Source: Lumbricus rubellus (taxonomy: Eukaryota > Annelida > Clitellata > Crassiclitellata > Lumbricidae). From it: DNA of 64,000 bases. Every line of letters begins with the position of its first letter. Position 1 is the stretch's first letter. The notes under the pieces were generated by a model. It was not told the origin of the DNA. It ran no database searches and worked only from the letters and a program-made list of their open reading frames with translations. The DNA lies in contig OX243825.1 in assembly GCA_945859605.1 (NCBI GenBank), positions 20,019,581 to 20,083,580 of the forward strand. The letters run 5' to 3'. The position numbers and the translations under genes were made by a program. Shown piece by piece: positions 1-11,676 of this stretch.

Positions 1-250
1 ATCGTCTTCTCCATACTTTTCTTTTCAACCAGGCCTGGGTTTGCAGCACCTCTGAGTAGATATCTTGAAAGGGTGCTATATAAATTTTATGTGATTGATT
101 GATTGATTGATCGATTGATTGAGTATAGGTAATGGTAGCACTCTGCTGGCTCCTTCTATCGTCTTCTCTATACTTTTCTTTTCAACCAGGCCTGGGTTGG
201 GAGCACCTCTTAGTAGAGATCTTGAAGGGGCGCTATACAAGGCCGCAGCT
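1..250 (+). repeat. Two nested SINE/LINE 3' tails
   Basis: Two partial copies of the same ~120-bp unit, TCGTCTTCTC to GCGCTATA, start near 2 and 159 and are separated by GATT tetramers. Only the tail with CAACCAGGCCTGGGTT and GAGCACCTC is present. A third tail remnant with GATT repeats lies at 435-497. Confidence 0.7.
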
Positions 251-464
251 AGGGAGTGTTTTGGGTGTTTGAACACCCCCGAAACGGAAAATGGAAAAAT
301 AATATAATGCATTTGCTAGCACATGATGTAAAAACCATGAAATAAAACCATGAAAACACCCCCCAAAATGAAAAAAGGTTGTCAGAAATTCTCCACCTAA
401 GAAACAGCCCCCGAAATCAAATCCTGGCTAAGGCCTTGGCACTATATAAATTTATGTGATTGAC

Positions 465-496
<32 letters not shown>

Positions 497-520
497 AGGT
501 AATTGTAGCACTCCAGTTAC

Positions 521-832
521 CAAATGCTCGTCCAGTTTCCGCCGAATGTTCCGTGACGTTTCATCTGCGCTGTCCACGTAGTATTCCTCATTTTCCAGCA
601 GTTCCTCCGCACGGTACAACCAGTCACCAATGCGACCGAGTCGCTCAGGTAAGTTGCTGTCCAGTTTCCACCGCCAGACTCGTGTCCGAGCGGCCATACG
701 ATGCCATCGGTTCGTCAAGGATGTCCAGTTTTCGTTTGTTAGCACAAGAAGTTTCTGAGCTTCAGCCTTTATCCTCAATCGGTCAAAAACTTCTGACTGC
801 TGGGAAAAGTCTTTTGCAAACGTGGAGTATTG
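521..832 (-). CDS. Nesprin exon 10 (spectrin repeats 1-2)
   Basis: Its 104 codons complete one spectrin repeat (QYSTFAKDFSQQSEVFDRLR and following) and begin the next (WKLDSNLPERLGRIGDWLYR, then AEELL and the following SRNIRRKLDEHL). The WLYRAE motif after LPERLG matches the same place in nesprin-1. The acceptor is ATTTCAG and the donor GTAACT, phase 0 on both sides. The next exon lies beyond the left edge. Confidence 0.88.
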
Positions 833-1340
833 CTGAAATTTTAAAGAAGGTGACTGTTGTTAGCATCCGTCAGAGTGAAAATTGTAAGCAACAAACGCAG
901 AAAGCAGATCATCCTATTACGATAGAAATATGTATATAATACATTGCCTTTAAGATTCGAAAATGATCAATGTGATTCATCATCATCGTCATCCTCATTT
1001 TCGCCATCATCGTCACCACCACCACCACACCAATACCACCATCACCACTACCATCAACACCAGTTCCATCACCACCAGTACCACCTACACCACCACCAAC
1101 ACCACAACTATCATTCTCATTAGTTATTGACGCTAGACTCGCTAGCTATTTGGCAGCGATGGGTACAAATAAATTACCTCCATTGTCGACTGTTATTTAT
1201 CAAGTCCATTGCTCCCCTTATTGTTAGTCCAAGTGATGTTATATTGCTTAAACATTAAGCGGATCTTGATTATTCAAAAACCACAAAACAAAGGAAAATT
1301 TCACGACCATAAGTAAGTAAGTAAGTAAGACAGTAATCAC

Positions 1341-1484
1341 CGAGTATTCATCTTGTCGATCTCGTACAGGTCGATCAACAACCTGAAGAACATCGTCCGC
1401 TCGATCCAACCATCTAACGAGACCATCGTAGTCCGACTGTTCCTGGTTGAACAGAAACTTCCTGCGGTCCTCCTCGCTTGAGAA
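1341..1484 (-). CDS. Nesprin exon 9 (first spectrin-repeat helix)
   Basis: Its 48 codons read FSSEEDRRKFLFNQEQSDYD, then GLVRWLDRADDVLQVVDRPV, then RDRQDEYS. The pattern L-x(2)-WL-x(2)-AD is a spectrin A-helix. The acceptor is GTTACAG and the donor GTGATT, phase 0 on both sides. Confidence 0.85.
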
Positions 1485-1559
1485 CTGTAACACACATGTG
1501 CAGAGTGTGACAAACTAAGTTACAAGGATACAACCTAATTCCACTTCGCTATGCTCTTG

Positions 1560-1740
1560 ATCACAAATAACGAATAACTACAAGCCCAAATTCCCACAAG
1601 CCCAATTTACTACAATTCACCAAATAGCTACAAGCCCAAATCACTATGTACAAGTCCAATTACGACAAGTTCAAATTCCTGCAAGTACAAATCGCTACAA
1701 GGATCAAATAACTACAAGACCAAATAAGTGCAAGTCTGGG
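1560..1740 (+). repeat. Degenerate short tandem repeat (CTACAAGCCCAAAT)
   Basis: About nine decayed units of 17-24 bp based on CTACAAG(C/T)CCAAAT. Intronic, next to nesprin exon 9. Confidence 0.8.
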
Positions 1741-4345
1741 CAGAATGCTACGGTAATTAGACAACTCATAAAATACGGAATAAAGTTTCGTCGGAATATG
1801 ACCCCAGTCAAGACTAAATATAGCTCATATAAAGTACTTTATCTGTCCATACATGAAGACTCCAAGTCTAGCACAAAACCTAGAAGTCATTAACTACGAA
1901 ACCTTTACACGCCCGACTGAAATTTCCATAAAAGGAGTCACGACTGTTTGAGCATTGTAAACACAGAGCAAAAATAAACCCAATGCCAGAGCTATCACCA
2001 TGTATCACAGCTAATAGGGGCATACTGCCCTACAAATGCTCAGAAACATTATTCTATTAAATAGCAACAGTTCATTTAAAAAATAAATGCTGTCATCCTG
2101 AGCACTTTAAGTTCAAATAACAATTGAGAGTCTCAGAAAGGAGCTTAGTAAATGCTGAATTCTATGTATGTATTTGTGTGTCAGTTTCATAACCAAAATC
2201 ATCATCGTCGTCAAAATCTTAATCGACGACAGCATGAAAGTATTAAGTATGGAACATATCAAAATCTCAATCAACGATTTTTACAACTAGTCAGGTAGTA
2301 TAAAAGTATCAAGTATGGAACTATTTATCTGTATGGTTGGGTAGAAGCATATAAGCAGTACAGTAACTGTTCTAAACTGCTTTTGGGCCTAAAAACTGTG
2401 CAACAAAACGAAATAAGACTACAAAGCAATTAAATCAAGTATAAAATCAACGTCTCTATGACAAATATTTCTCATAATGTAAACACTGATCGTCATTCAA
2501 AGGGAGAAAATCATGCATGCAAGTGAGACATATTTGCCTGCTCTCACAGAACCTTACAAGAAATTGAAACACAGCTCAATCATGTTTGATATTCAAAACT
2601 TTCAAAGCCATGGGGCAATTTGTCACCTCCTACAGAGAAATTCAGTGTAAAAAATCCTAAGTATGATGCTTAAGCTCTTATTAAGGTCAGCTATATGCTG
2701 AGCAAAGATGTTTCATAAGGTTTCAATTTTGGAAGTTCGGCAAACATTCAATAAATTAAAGTGCTTCAAGTAGGCACAGATGTGACCCAAATGACAAAAA
2801 TATTCAGACGACCATGCAAGGAATTTCCACAAAAACTTTCAGTATGTAAGGTATGTACATGTAGCATACTGTATTGGTCTTATCTCCAGCAAAAATGTCC
2901 ACATTCGGAAAATAATGTATTGGGGGGGGGGTTGAACTTTAGGCAAAATATACATTCAAGAAATAATTTTTATGGGTTAGCTTTCAGCCGGACAAGCTAG
3001 GAGGGTATGGCATAACAATAATAAGCAAAAATATTTGACTGTACCTCGCCAATTTAAACAAACAAAAAACATCTTTCTTTACAATAAACTGTTCTTGTCA
3101 TTATTGAGTTTTGTCAAAAAATAATTCTCCAGTTCATACTTAATTATGGACAATATATAAGTGATTTATTTTTAAAACAATAGCAAATTACCATATCTTC
3201 TCTGCATACCTTATCCTACTTAAATTCTAAAGTGTAGTGTCAATTATAGTTGGTCATCAGAAAGAATACACTACATTGAATTTACATTACATTAGGATGA
3301 AATGTGTGATCTTAAACTTGTCGGCTTTGATTGGCTATAATTGATGATGTACGTCTATTAACCATGTCTGTACCCCAAAATGTGGATAGCAATTGGTCAA
3401 TTAGAGAATATTCTCATCTTATATTAATTATCTTAATGTAACATAAATAAGTCTATGATTAAAACTAAGCAAAGGTCAGACCAGTAAAAGTAGAACTAGC
3501 TTGCACTACAAAGGGTTAATCAGTACAGAACAAAAATAAAAGCCTGAAGATGGTCAAACATAGAGAGCACTCGTCTAGATTTACAACCAACACAGACTAG
3601 CATAGCAAATAAATCACATCATAATAAATAATGAATTTCAATCAATGGTAACAATTTAATTACTGTTAATCATTACAAATGCAGTAATTATAGTAATAAA
3701 GTATTAATTAACAATTTTAAATATTAATTTTATAAACAAGGAGGGAGCAATTCGGTAATTGGAGCTTCGATTAATTATATGAAAGCCTGTCTAAATCATT
3801 AAAATTAATCTCCCGCATTAAACTATTAACAATTAATTTAGAGCAATTATCAGCCAATCTGTGCCTGAAAATCAGTGTCTTATATTGAATTAAATTGAAT
3901 TAAATTAAATTAAATTGAAGCTGGTGCAAATAATCAAATGCGATTAATTATTATTATGCATCATGAATAATAGAAAATAAATTTAAATAAATTCTGTGAT
4001 CAGCTGGAAGCAGGTGCAGTGATTAAGTTTTTGAATAAATGAGAATTGCAACATTGACATAGGCCTACATATTACAAAACACTTAACAAATCCCACAAAG
4101 GCACAATTGCTACAATCCATCACTAACACAAAATTTATGACCCAAAGGAATTCAGTGATTGCAATTAATAAATTACTAAGCTAACAAGATCCAAGACCTA
4201 TTATAAATTTCTCTCACACCAATAAATATAGCTGGCTGGCTGAGTTGCGTGTTTTCGTGGAGAAAGATCTCCCGCAACCAGTGTTTTAAGAGTGGGTCAA
4301 GGATTTACTAACAGCTCTGGTGGCAAATTACTGTTAAATTTTCAT

Positions 4346-4530
4346 ATCTAATAATGTTGAAGAACTTTGGTATTGACGCTGAAAACATGCTGAAAATCGA
4401 ATTTTTCTGTTTGCATTGACAGTATTGTATTGGATTGCATCTGTAAATTTAGATAGCGACTCTTACACCAATTACAGGCGCTCCCAGTGCATGACACCAA
4501 AAGAAAAAGTGGTCTTGAGAAAACGAAAAG
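4346..4530 (-). mobile_element. LINE 3' tail, second subfamily
   Basis: Minus-strand AAGACCACTTTTTCTTTTGG, then GGGAGCGCCTGTAATTGGTG and an ATTTACA-AATACAAT-like end, matches the 3' end at 53.6 kb. Related tails lie at about 16895-16985 and 19277-19365. Confidence 0.55.
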
Positions 4531-5665
4531 AGGCACTTGGCCCACAAATTAATAAGGAAGAACATGTCAAATGAGGAAGCTGGTTCCTCAGTGAAGGGCC
4601 AATTAAATGACAGTGTGTGGTTCATCATAGTCTAGTGGTTAGAATGCGAAAGAAGGAAGGAGTATTACTGCAACCGAATTTCCAAGAACAACCCCTTCAC
4701 ATAAAATGGACAAAACATTCTCTAGGTAGTTCTCAATAAAATCCTGTAAACAAGTCATCAGCTCTTCGGCAACTGCCACAAGACGTGGCTCAAATGTAGC
4801 CAAGAAATATTTACTGTTATGGCTGAGCTCACATTGTACTTGTAGATCTAATCATGTTTAAATCAAAAATCAGACCTTTCACACAATTGAGGACACTGAG
4901 AATGCAAATAGAATACATTGACATACATGCAATAATATATAAAACGATTTAGAAATATTCTCCTTTACACAACGTCGGCCATCATTTAATTCAGACCACC
5001 CAAATCAGTCAATATTGCACAGAATGCAATAACAACACTGTGCAAACAGAAATTTTTTTCCCAGCTTCCAGTGTTTCAAGGGCCTTAAAAAAATTATCTA
5101 CATACAAAAGTCAAGATTAGCTAGAATATTTTATACAGACACTACCGGCAGATCAATGCAGTAATCGATGGTACCCAGCAATTGTGCATTGAGGGGTTTG
5201 TTTAGGTCTCTTATACATAGAGACCAAAGCCAACATTTGTTTACTCTGTATTATAATGTGCATGCTCAACAATTCAACCAAAGTAATCATACAACAGCAA
5301 CATAAACAATATTTACATGATCTGTCAAAGCAGGAATGTGTTTACACAAATTTTACAAAAACATTTTGTCCTTACAACGAGTGACTCAATCGAGTATGTC
5401 CTCAAGTGCCAAGAATTAATTTCTCTGAGTTAGGCTACAAAGATTTTTTTTAAAGAATGCGTGTTGCAAATTTTCATACTAATGCACTTATGCATGCTCC
5501 TTTAATATATACAGAATTCAGAATTTTCGTGGCAGAATCACACAACCATAATACCAACCGAACTATTTAAGATCACTGACAAGGGTAGTTATTAACATAT
5601 TCAAGTACTCCATGCCAAGTAAACTAACAGGAATATTCAACATACAAGTCTGCCAGTTTATCACT

Positions 5666-5736
5666 TTAACCCTTTACTGACCACGGTGTAGCATATGGTA
5701 TGGGAAATCTTATACCTTCAGTCGGTAAATGGTTAA
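5666..5736. mobile_element. TTAA-bounded 71-bp hairpin element
   Basis: Starts TTAACCCTTTACTGACC and ends GTCGGTAAATGGTTAA, near-complementary arms. The loop has ATGGTATGGGAAATC, also found at 61.68 kb. The TTAA borders fit piggyBac-type insertion. No coding capacity. Confidence 0.65.
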
Positions 5737-5799
5737 CAACTAGCTGCACGGGTTTCTCTGTCCCCTTCAGTACACTCTTGCAGATAAAGTGTTAAAAGG

Positions 5800-5900
5800 C
5801 TGCCCTGCAACCTGGAATGAGCTCCCTGTTATCCTTCGTCAAATACCTATTGGCCTTTCTGCTTCATTTCCTTCTCTTCCTAAGACTGTCTTATTGTAAG
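5800..5900 (+). mobile_element. Short LINE C-terminal remnant
   Basis: Translation gives AATWNELPVILRQIPIGLSA, almost the same as the end of the LINE at 51.6-52.4 kb. Only about 100 bp remain. Confidence 0.6.
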
Positions 5901-6457
5901 TAACTCATCGACCACATTTTTTTAAATGTTTTTACTCTTTATGTGACATATACCAGGCACAAAAGGATCGAATTAAATCAACTAATCAAAATAAAATTTT
6001 GAAGGTTAATCCTAATTTTGAAGGTTAATTCTAATTTTTTTTAATCAGAACCAGCCATAGTAACAAATAATTACTACTGCTCAAAGTATGAGACAATAAT
6101 GTAGGTTTGTGAGAAAAATAAACAACTAGTGCAGGGAGAATACGACAAAAGTACAACTTTATTCTAAATAACTAAACACGAGAAATAAAAAGCATACAAC
6201 AACAACAACAACAACAACAAAACATTGGAACCAGCTAAACTTAGAGATCTACGAAAATAAACAGGGTACCAGCATGAAGATACATCCAGCCATAAAAACA
6301 GCAAAGCACATCGAAGCATAAACGTACTTCTTCAAGAAGCCTGAATTACGACAGTTCAGATTGCAAAAGGATGTCAGGCTAAGACGACAGCAAGGCCTAC
6401 TATGACTATATGCAGACAGGGCTCGGGAAAGACCGGCAAAAATATCATGCCATTAAC

Positions 6458-8020
6458 CTGGTCGTCGTTTAACGCTGCTTGGATCGATGATGTTGGTAGA
6501 TGGGATTCCGTCACGAAGGCTTTACCATCAGTGACATCAGAATCTTCAGCAGCCATTTCCACGCCATTACCACCTGGTAGAACCACTTTATCAGCGTCAA
6601 ATCTTCCAGCTTCAAAATCTCCTGAAAATGACTGAATCCTTCCCCTTTCATGCACCAGATTGCTGCCACCCAGTCTTTTTCCATCCACATACGAAATTTC
6701 ACTCCTGTAGTGACCAATTTCACCCCTGTATTGACCAATTTCACTCCTGTAGCGACCAGCTCTTGTTCTACTAAAATCAAGATACCGGGTCCTTTCTTTA
6801 GCTTCAAGTAAGCTATCCTTAATTCCCAGCGTACCGAAATCGTACGACTTCGAGATGTTGACCTGTCCTGGTAGACCGTACTTAAGGAATCGTGTTCGAG
6901 ACATTCTCGTTCGACTCCTGCAAATCATGGCTCGTCTGGAAGAACTATACCTTGGAAGATATGGTGGCTCCAATTCCGGGTAGAGGGGCAACGAAAGCAG
7001 GGACTCGCACGCCAATCTCAGACGACCAATCCGAAGAATCATACTGGCCGACACCAGTCCGGTAAATCCTCCGTCAAGCGGCCACGAGTGTTCGGAACTT
7101 ACACACTGTAGCTGATCACATGACACTGTTCTACCAAGGTGATCACTCTGACAAATTTGTTTATTCTGAACTTCAGATGTTTGATGGTAACACTGCAATG
7201 CAGATCCTGCAACGCTGTCATTTTCAACTGCTGACTCGTAATAATCTTCGTTAAAGAATGAAGATGAGCTATCTTCTCTGCACATCAATGACTGGCCTAG
7301 CACGTAGCATGAGCACAGCTCAGAGCTACCCAGCGCTTCCAAGTTTATGCTCTCCAACGAGGAACTGAAATGCCGGTGAAGTTGATCGCATGTTGCACTC
7401 ATCCAGTACCGACAATGTCGATCACGAGAAACCAGATCAAGGTCACGGTCATCGACCTTGAAAAGAACTTCAACGCTGCAACAGACCAGCCGCGAAGTGC
7501 TGAAGTAGCCTCTGGAAGAATCTGGTGAGTTGCGGCTTTCAGTGAATGGTAGGACATCGTAATCAGCTGAGATGTCATGGACAGTACTTTGACAACTTTC
7601 AGCTGAGATGTCATGGCCAGTACGTTGACAACTTTCAGCTGAGATGTCATGGTCAGTACTTTGACAACTTTCAGCCGAGACGATGTCATGGTCAGTACGT
7701 TGACAACTTTCAGCTGCGATGTCATGGTCAGCTCTTTGACAACTTTCAGCTGAGATGTCATGGCCAGTTCTTTGACAACTTTCAGCTGAGATGTCGTGGT
7801 AAGTACTTTGACAACTTTCAGCTGCGATGTCATGGTCAGTACTTTGACAACTTTCAGCTGAGATGTCATGGCCAGTACTTTGACAACTTTCAGCTGAGAT
7901 GTCATGGCCAATACTTTGACAACTTTCAGCTGCATAAGAGTGGAAGAGTTTTCCAGAAAATGGAATGTGCCGTGAAACAATGACCCTGCGACTGCCTACT
8001 CGATGCTGCGTTGGCAGAAA
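6458..8020 (-). CDS. Probable 521-codon exon between CH2 and first spectrin repeat, with coding minisatellite
   Basis: The frame is open for 1563 bp with phase 0 at both borders (acceptor TTTGACAG, donor CAG|GTTAAT). It therefore fits cleanly between exon 8 (phase 0 out) and exon 9 (phase 0 in). The product starts FLPTQHRVGSRRVIVSRHIP, then has ten tandem copies of AESCQSTGHDIS-like units, then a Ser-rich region. It also has three seven-residue copies (YRSEIGQ, YRGEIGH, YRSEISY) and ends SSIQAALNDDQ. No known domain is recognised; it would be a long flexible spacer. Vertebrate nesprins have only a short linker here. The exons on either side also join in frame without it, so it could be an alternative cassette. 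The opposite strand and a second frame are also open across the minisatellite, as expected of repeat units without stops. Confidence 0.6.
7568..7930 (-). repeat. 36-bp coding minisatellite (ten units)
   Basis: Ten head-to-tail units read on the minus strand, each starting GCTGAAAGTTGTCAA; nine are 36 bp and one is 39 bp. In the exon frame they encode AESCQ(S/R)(T/A/I)xHDI(S/A), and the 39-bp unit adds one residue. Substitutions between units are mostly in codons 6, 8 and 12. Length changes are multiples of three, so the frame is kept. Confidence 0.95.
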
Positions 8021-8149
8021 CTGTCAAACAGATCATCAGAGAGACAGAACGTTCCTTACAAAATTCAGACGAATCTGTCACAACATCGATAGTTCTTTCT
8101 CACAATAATTCAAAAAAGCAAAGACATCGTAAAAAATAATCAGATTAGT

Positions 8150-8347
8150 AAGACAAAATCAATTATTATGAAAAAATCAACAACAGTGGCAGAGAAAAGT
8201 ATGGATAGTTGATTTTAAAGACAAAATCAATTATGATAAAAATAAACAACAGTGGCAGAGAAAGTATGGATAGTTGATTTTAAAGACAAAATCAATTATG
8301 ATTTTTAAAAATCAACACCAGAGGCAAAGAAAAGTATGGATAGTTGC
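8150..8347. repeat. Three tandem copies of a ~67-bp unit
   Basis: Each unit holds AAATCAATTATGA-like sequence, then AACAGTGGCAGAGAAA and GTATGGATAGTTG. In the intron just upstream (minus strand) of the minisatellite exon. Confidence 0.88.
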
Positions 8348-10343
8348 AAGATTACAGCATAGAAGTGAGCCCAAAAATCTTTAGATCAAGTGGCCTGGGA
8401 AGTTATGTGGCCCACCCTCCTCAGTCAACTACAGAAGAAAGGTGGATAAACTGATACATTATATCTGATATCACAGCTTATAGCACAGCTATATACAGGT
8501 ACATAGGTATACAGGTATCATAGGTATACACTATACTGGTATCATAGGTATCACAGGTATATACCACAGGTATCCAAGGCCACTACCCACTACATTCTGC
8601 ACAGAAGGGAATGCATTCCATTCACATGAACTGCAACCATGCAGAATAGAGCCTCTCTGTAGTGGGTCCAGTTGTCTGGAATGGGATCCCACAGGAGCTA
8701 TGTCTGCTTCCTGGGGTTCTTATTCAATTATTATATTTATTTAACCCAAAATTTAATTTTTTACTGTGCTAGAGCCGGGAGCACTTCTGAGTAGGCCCCA
8801 TTGAAAAGACACAATATAAATTCTGGAATGAATGAATGAACATGTCATCGCATCATTTTTGTAGTATTGTAGAAAAGTTATGTGAGCATGCCCCTGTTTT
8901 GGGATAGTAGAACCAAAACTTGTGAAAGCATCCAAACCTTGACTCCAGGGTCACTGCCTTAATCCCAGATCAATCCTTCAATAATACAGAGACCAAGATA
9001 ACCTCACAGCTCAACAGAATTAGTTATATCAGTACACATACTTGGCCACTTATAAGAAAGCAAACAACACAACTTGAGTGCCTGATGCAATAATTATTTC
9101 CCTAAACTGTAAATATTTTGATCTGTGTACAAAGTTCACATGACTCAATATCTCAGTTCATAAAGAGAAAATTTAACATAATAAAGTATAAACAAACAGA
9201 ATGCAGGAAATCTTAGTATTGAAACAATTGCTACGTAGGAATCAACTAACAAAATCCCCAAAAGTTGATAGGCTACTATTATAACTCAATGTATGCCTGT
9301 ATTCTTGTTGAAAACCAGGGTAATGTAACAATAATAAAGAAGAGCAAGTCCTTCAACTAATCTCCTCTCTCTTGTCCTCACGAAAAGACTAAAAGCACAT
9401 GATCAGTGTCCTTTTTAGTTGTTTACAGTGGAATTTGCTAGGGGCAGATTATATGTTCAAGCACCTTTCTGCTTTTCATGGTGATCTGATTTCACAACAA
9501 CTATCCTTGCAATTTGGTATGCCAGCCACTAGACGGTCTTATAATAAGTCCTATTAAACTACAAAATCTCAATCTATGTATCTGCCCATATTCTTTTATT
9601 TTCAACGACTTTTCTAATTTGGCACACTCAACATCACATCACCTTTAGACGTTTTCCCCAGGATGTTTAATTAACTAGTTAAGATAAAAATTTAACTTTA
9701 ATACTCTATTATTCGTATAGCCTGTTGCTGTTTACGTTCACTTGTATTTGGGAAACTCTCACAGTGGGACAGTAGTCCCTTAAGGGTTCTCTCCTTTTGC
9801 TTTTTGTTAGTTTCTATAGACACTATAATTATGTAATAAAGATGTTTTGTCAACTGTCACTTAGAGCAATAAAAACTGTGGTTATGGTTATGGCTAATAA
9901 ACCCCACATTTCAAACACAGTTTCAAGACAAAAGATTTCCAACATTACGAGACAAAGAAAACTTTTTCCCCTGGAATAACAGACCTTAATAATTACTGCA
10001 CATATATCACAATAAAAAGAAAATACACCAGTTTAATCTTTGAATAGATTGATTTCTACTTCAAGCAATACAAAATTGCAAGTACCACAAACTCTTACAG
10101 CAATGAATCAGTTAAATTAAGCTGATTCTAAAGCAAACTACTTGTCTATGTAAATACTTAACTTTTAATAGAGAATCTACCAAACTACAGGACTAGTGTG
10201 CAGTTAGGGTTTGATTTAAATGGGGAAAAAAATTGACCATGCAAAACTAAATGAAAATGAAGTTAGTAAAAGAAAACAGACGAAAGAGAATCAACCGATT
10301 TTAACAATACGTTCATACGAAACAATATGCAATAGAATGCTAA

Positions 10344-10779
10344 GGCCCCAAAAAAAATATGTTGTGTTTCCGGTAACAGAGTTAAAAAAAATTGGGTAGG
10401 TAGGTCGGAAAATATTTTTATTTTGTAAAATATTTTTATGCAGTGACTATCCGAAAAAGTATACCCCACTAGTCTTTTTTGCACGCTGAAACAAAGTACG
10501 TGTTCTAAGCAAGTATAAACTGCCTATTTCCCGACTGTCTGCACCTAAAACTGCTCTAGAAACAGTCCTATTAATTTCATTTTGTTGACGTCTCTTATGT
10601 TATGTCAATACAAATGTTTTTTTTTTAAATTTGAAAAAAAAAATAAAAAAAAATTGAAAAAAAATTTTTTTTTTGAAAAAAAATTTGTTTTAATAAAAAA
10701 TTTTTACAAAAATATTTGGGTCGCGGCCCTAAAAATGGGTCGGTCGCGTTACCGGAAACACAACACTTTTTTTTACGCC
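10344..10779. mobile_element. PIF/Harbinger-like MITE
   Basis: A perfect 17-bp inverted pair, GTTGTGTTTCCGGTAAC at 10361-10377 and its complement at 10748-10764, extends outward to GGC ends through A-rich sequence. TAA flanks both sides (10341-10343, 10780-10782), the trinucleotide duplication typical of this superfamily. The interior is A/T homopolymer-rich and non-coding. Confidence 0.72.
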
Positions 10780-11102
10780 TAATTGAATCAATAGCATTTT
10801 CTCTTAACAATGCATGAAAGACCATCAAACTGAGGTAAAGATCATTAAATTATTTAACTAAAATAATTGTTAAATTATTTGTTATCAAGACTTCAATGCG
10901 ATAGCCTCTTTAAAAAATTGACACAATCCTTAATGCATTCATCATCATCGTCATCATCATTCATCACCAGCACCATATCACCATTATCATCACCATCACC
11001 ACCGTCATCATCAAGCATGTCAGGATACAACAATGCATTTAAAAAATTAACATAATTTCGCAAAATTTATGATCTTATTTATTCTCATAGCACCATTACA
11101 CT

Positions 11103-11476
11103 CATAGGTGGAAACTTGGACGGAGACTTGGGGGGGCGAACGAGTTTGGCCGAAGGAAAGACGCGAGATTTTTTTTGTCATCTGGTCGAAAAGTTTTAAA
11201 AAATTTAAATTTTCACCGATGACCTATTTTTTTAGTCGTATGGCCCCAAAAGTCCCGAAAGTCAAGAAAATTTTATATTTTCGCCAACAAAAAGTTGCTG
11301 ACCTTTTTTTTAGTCGTCCGCCCAAAAAGTCAAAAAATTCTATTTTCACCGGCATAAAATAATCGTATGCCTCATCACGCTCAACGATTGGGGGACCAAT
11401 GCATGAGCCGTTCCCCCTCCAACACTTTTATTGGGGGGGACCATCCCCCCTATACGCCCCTAGGTTTCCGCCCATG
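11103..11476. mobile_element. hAT-type MITE with 8-bp target duplication
   Basis: The ends are imperfect inverted repeats (CATAGGTGGAAACTT against CATGGGCGGAAACCT). The element is flanked by an exact 8-bp direct repeat, attacact, at 11095-11102 and 11477-11484. The interior has the TTTTTTTAGTCGTCCGCC core also found in the elements at 46.8 and 59.9 kb. Confidence 0.85.
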
Positions 11477-11569
11477 ATTACACTGATGTCAATACAGAAT
11501 GTTTGCCATTGCTAAATACCACATAAGACCAAATGATTTGGCAAAAAGTAGGGGAATACGTTCACCGAC

Positions 11570-11676
11570 CTGCGAGTCAGAATCCGGAAATCCAGCGGAA
11601 TGGTCGGGATACTTTTCCAGAAACTGCGCGATATACGTCATGATTGAACGCTCGTCGGGTTTTTCCACGTCCAGAT
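11570..11676 (-). CDS. Nesprin exon 8 (CH2 end)
   Basis: Reading after the split Asp codon gives LDVEKPDERSIMTYIAQFLE, then KYPDHSAGFPDSDSQ. It completes LLDPEDLDVEKPDE with exon 7. This is the last CH2 helix plus a short acidic linker. The acceptor is CATTCAG and the donor GTCGGT, leaving in phase 0. Confidence 0.92.

Larger units (their letters stand above)
1485..6457 (-). other. Intron of nesprin gene (AT-rich, few repeats)
   Basis: Mostly AT-rich single-copy-looking sequence. It holds the degenerate repeat at 1560-1740, TAAAT/TTGAAT-rich stretches at 3650-3960, a tRNA-like A-box remnant near 4630, a LINE tail at 4346-4530 and a TTAA hairpin at 5666-5736. A CAA repeat lies at about 6198-6220. 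No further exon was recognised. Confidence 0.7.
8021..11569 (-). other. Intron of nesprin gene
   Basis: Between the minisatellite exon and exon 8. It has the 67-bp tandem repeat, GGTATCATA-type repeats at 8467-8570, a SINE tail at 8771-8840, a Harbinger-like MITE, a CATCAT-rich tract (10935-11010) and a hAT MITE. 8850-10340 is AT-rich with nothing recognised. Confidence 0.7.

Noticed and set aside
4620..4660. tRNA gene
   Set aside because: Only an A-box-like GTCTAGTGGTTAGAATGC remains; no acceptor stem or B box, so a SINE remnant. The same applies to 20225-20262.
7546..7983. Plus-strand and alternative minus-strand ORFs over the 36-bp minisatellite
   Set aside because: Repeat units without stops open several frames. 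Only the minus frame ending at 6458 extends far beyond the repeats and fits the neighbouring exon phases.
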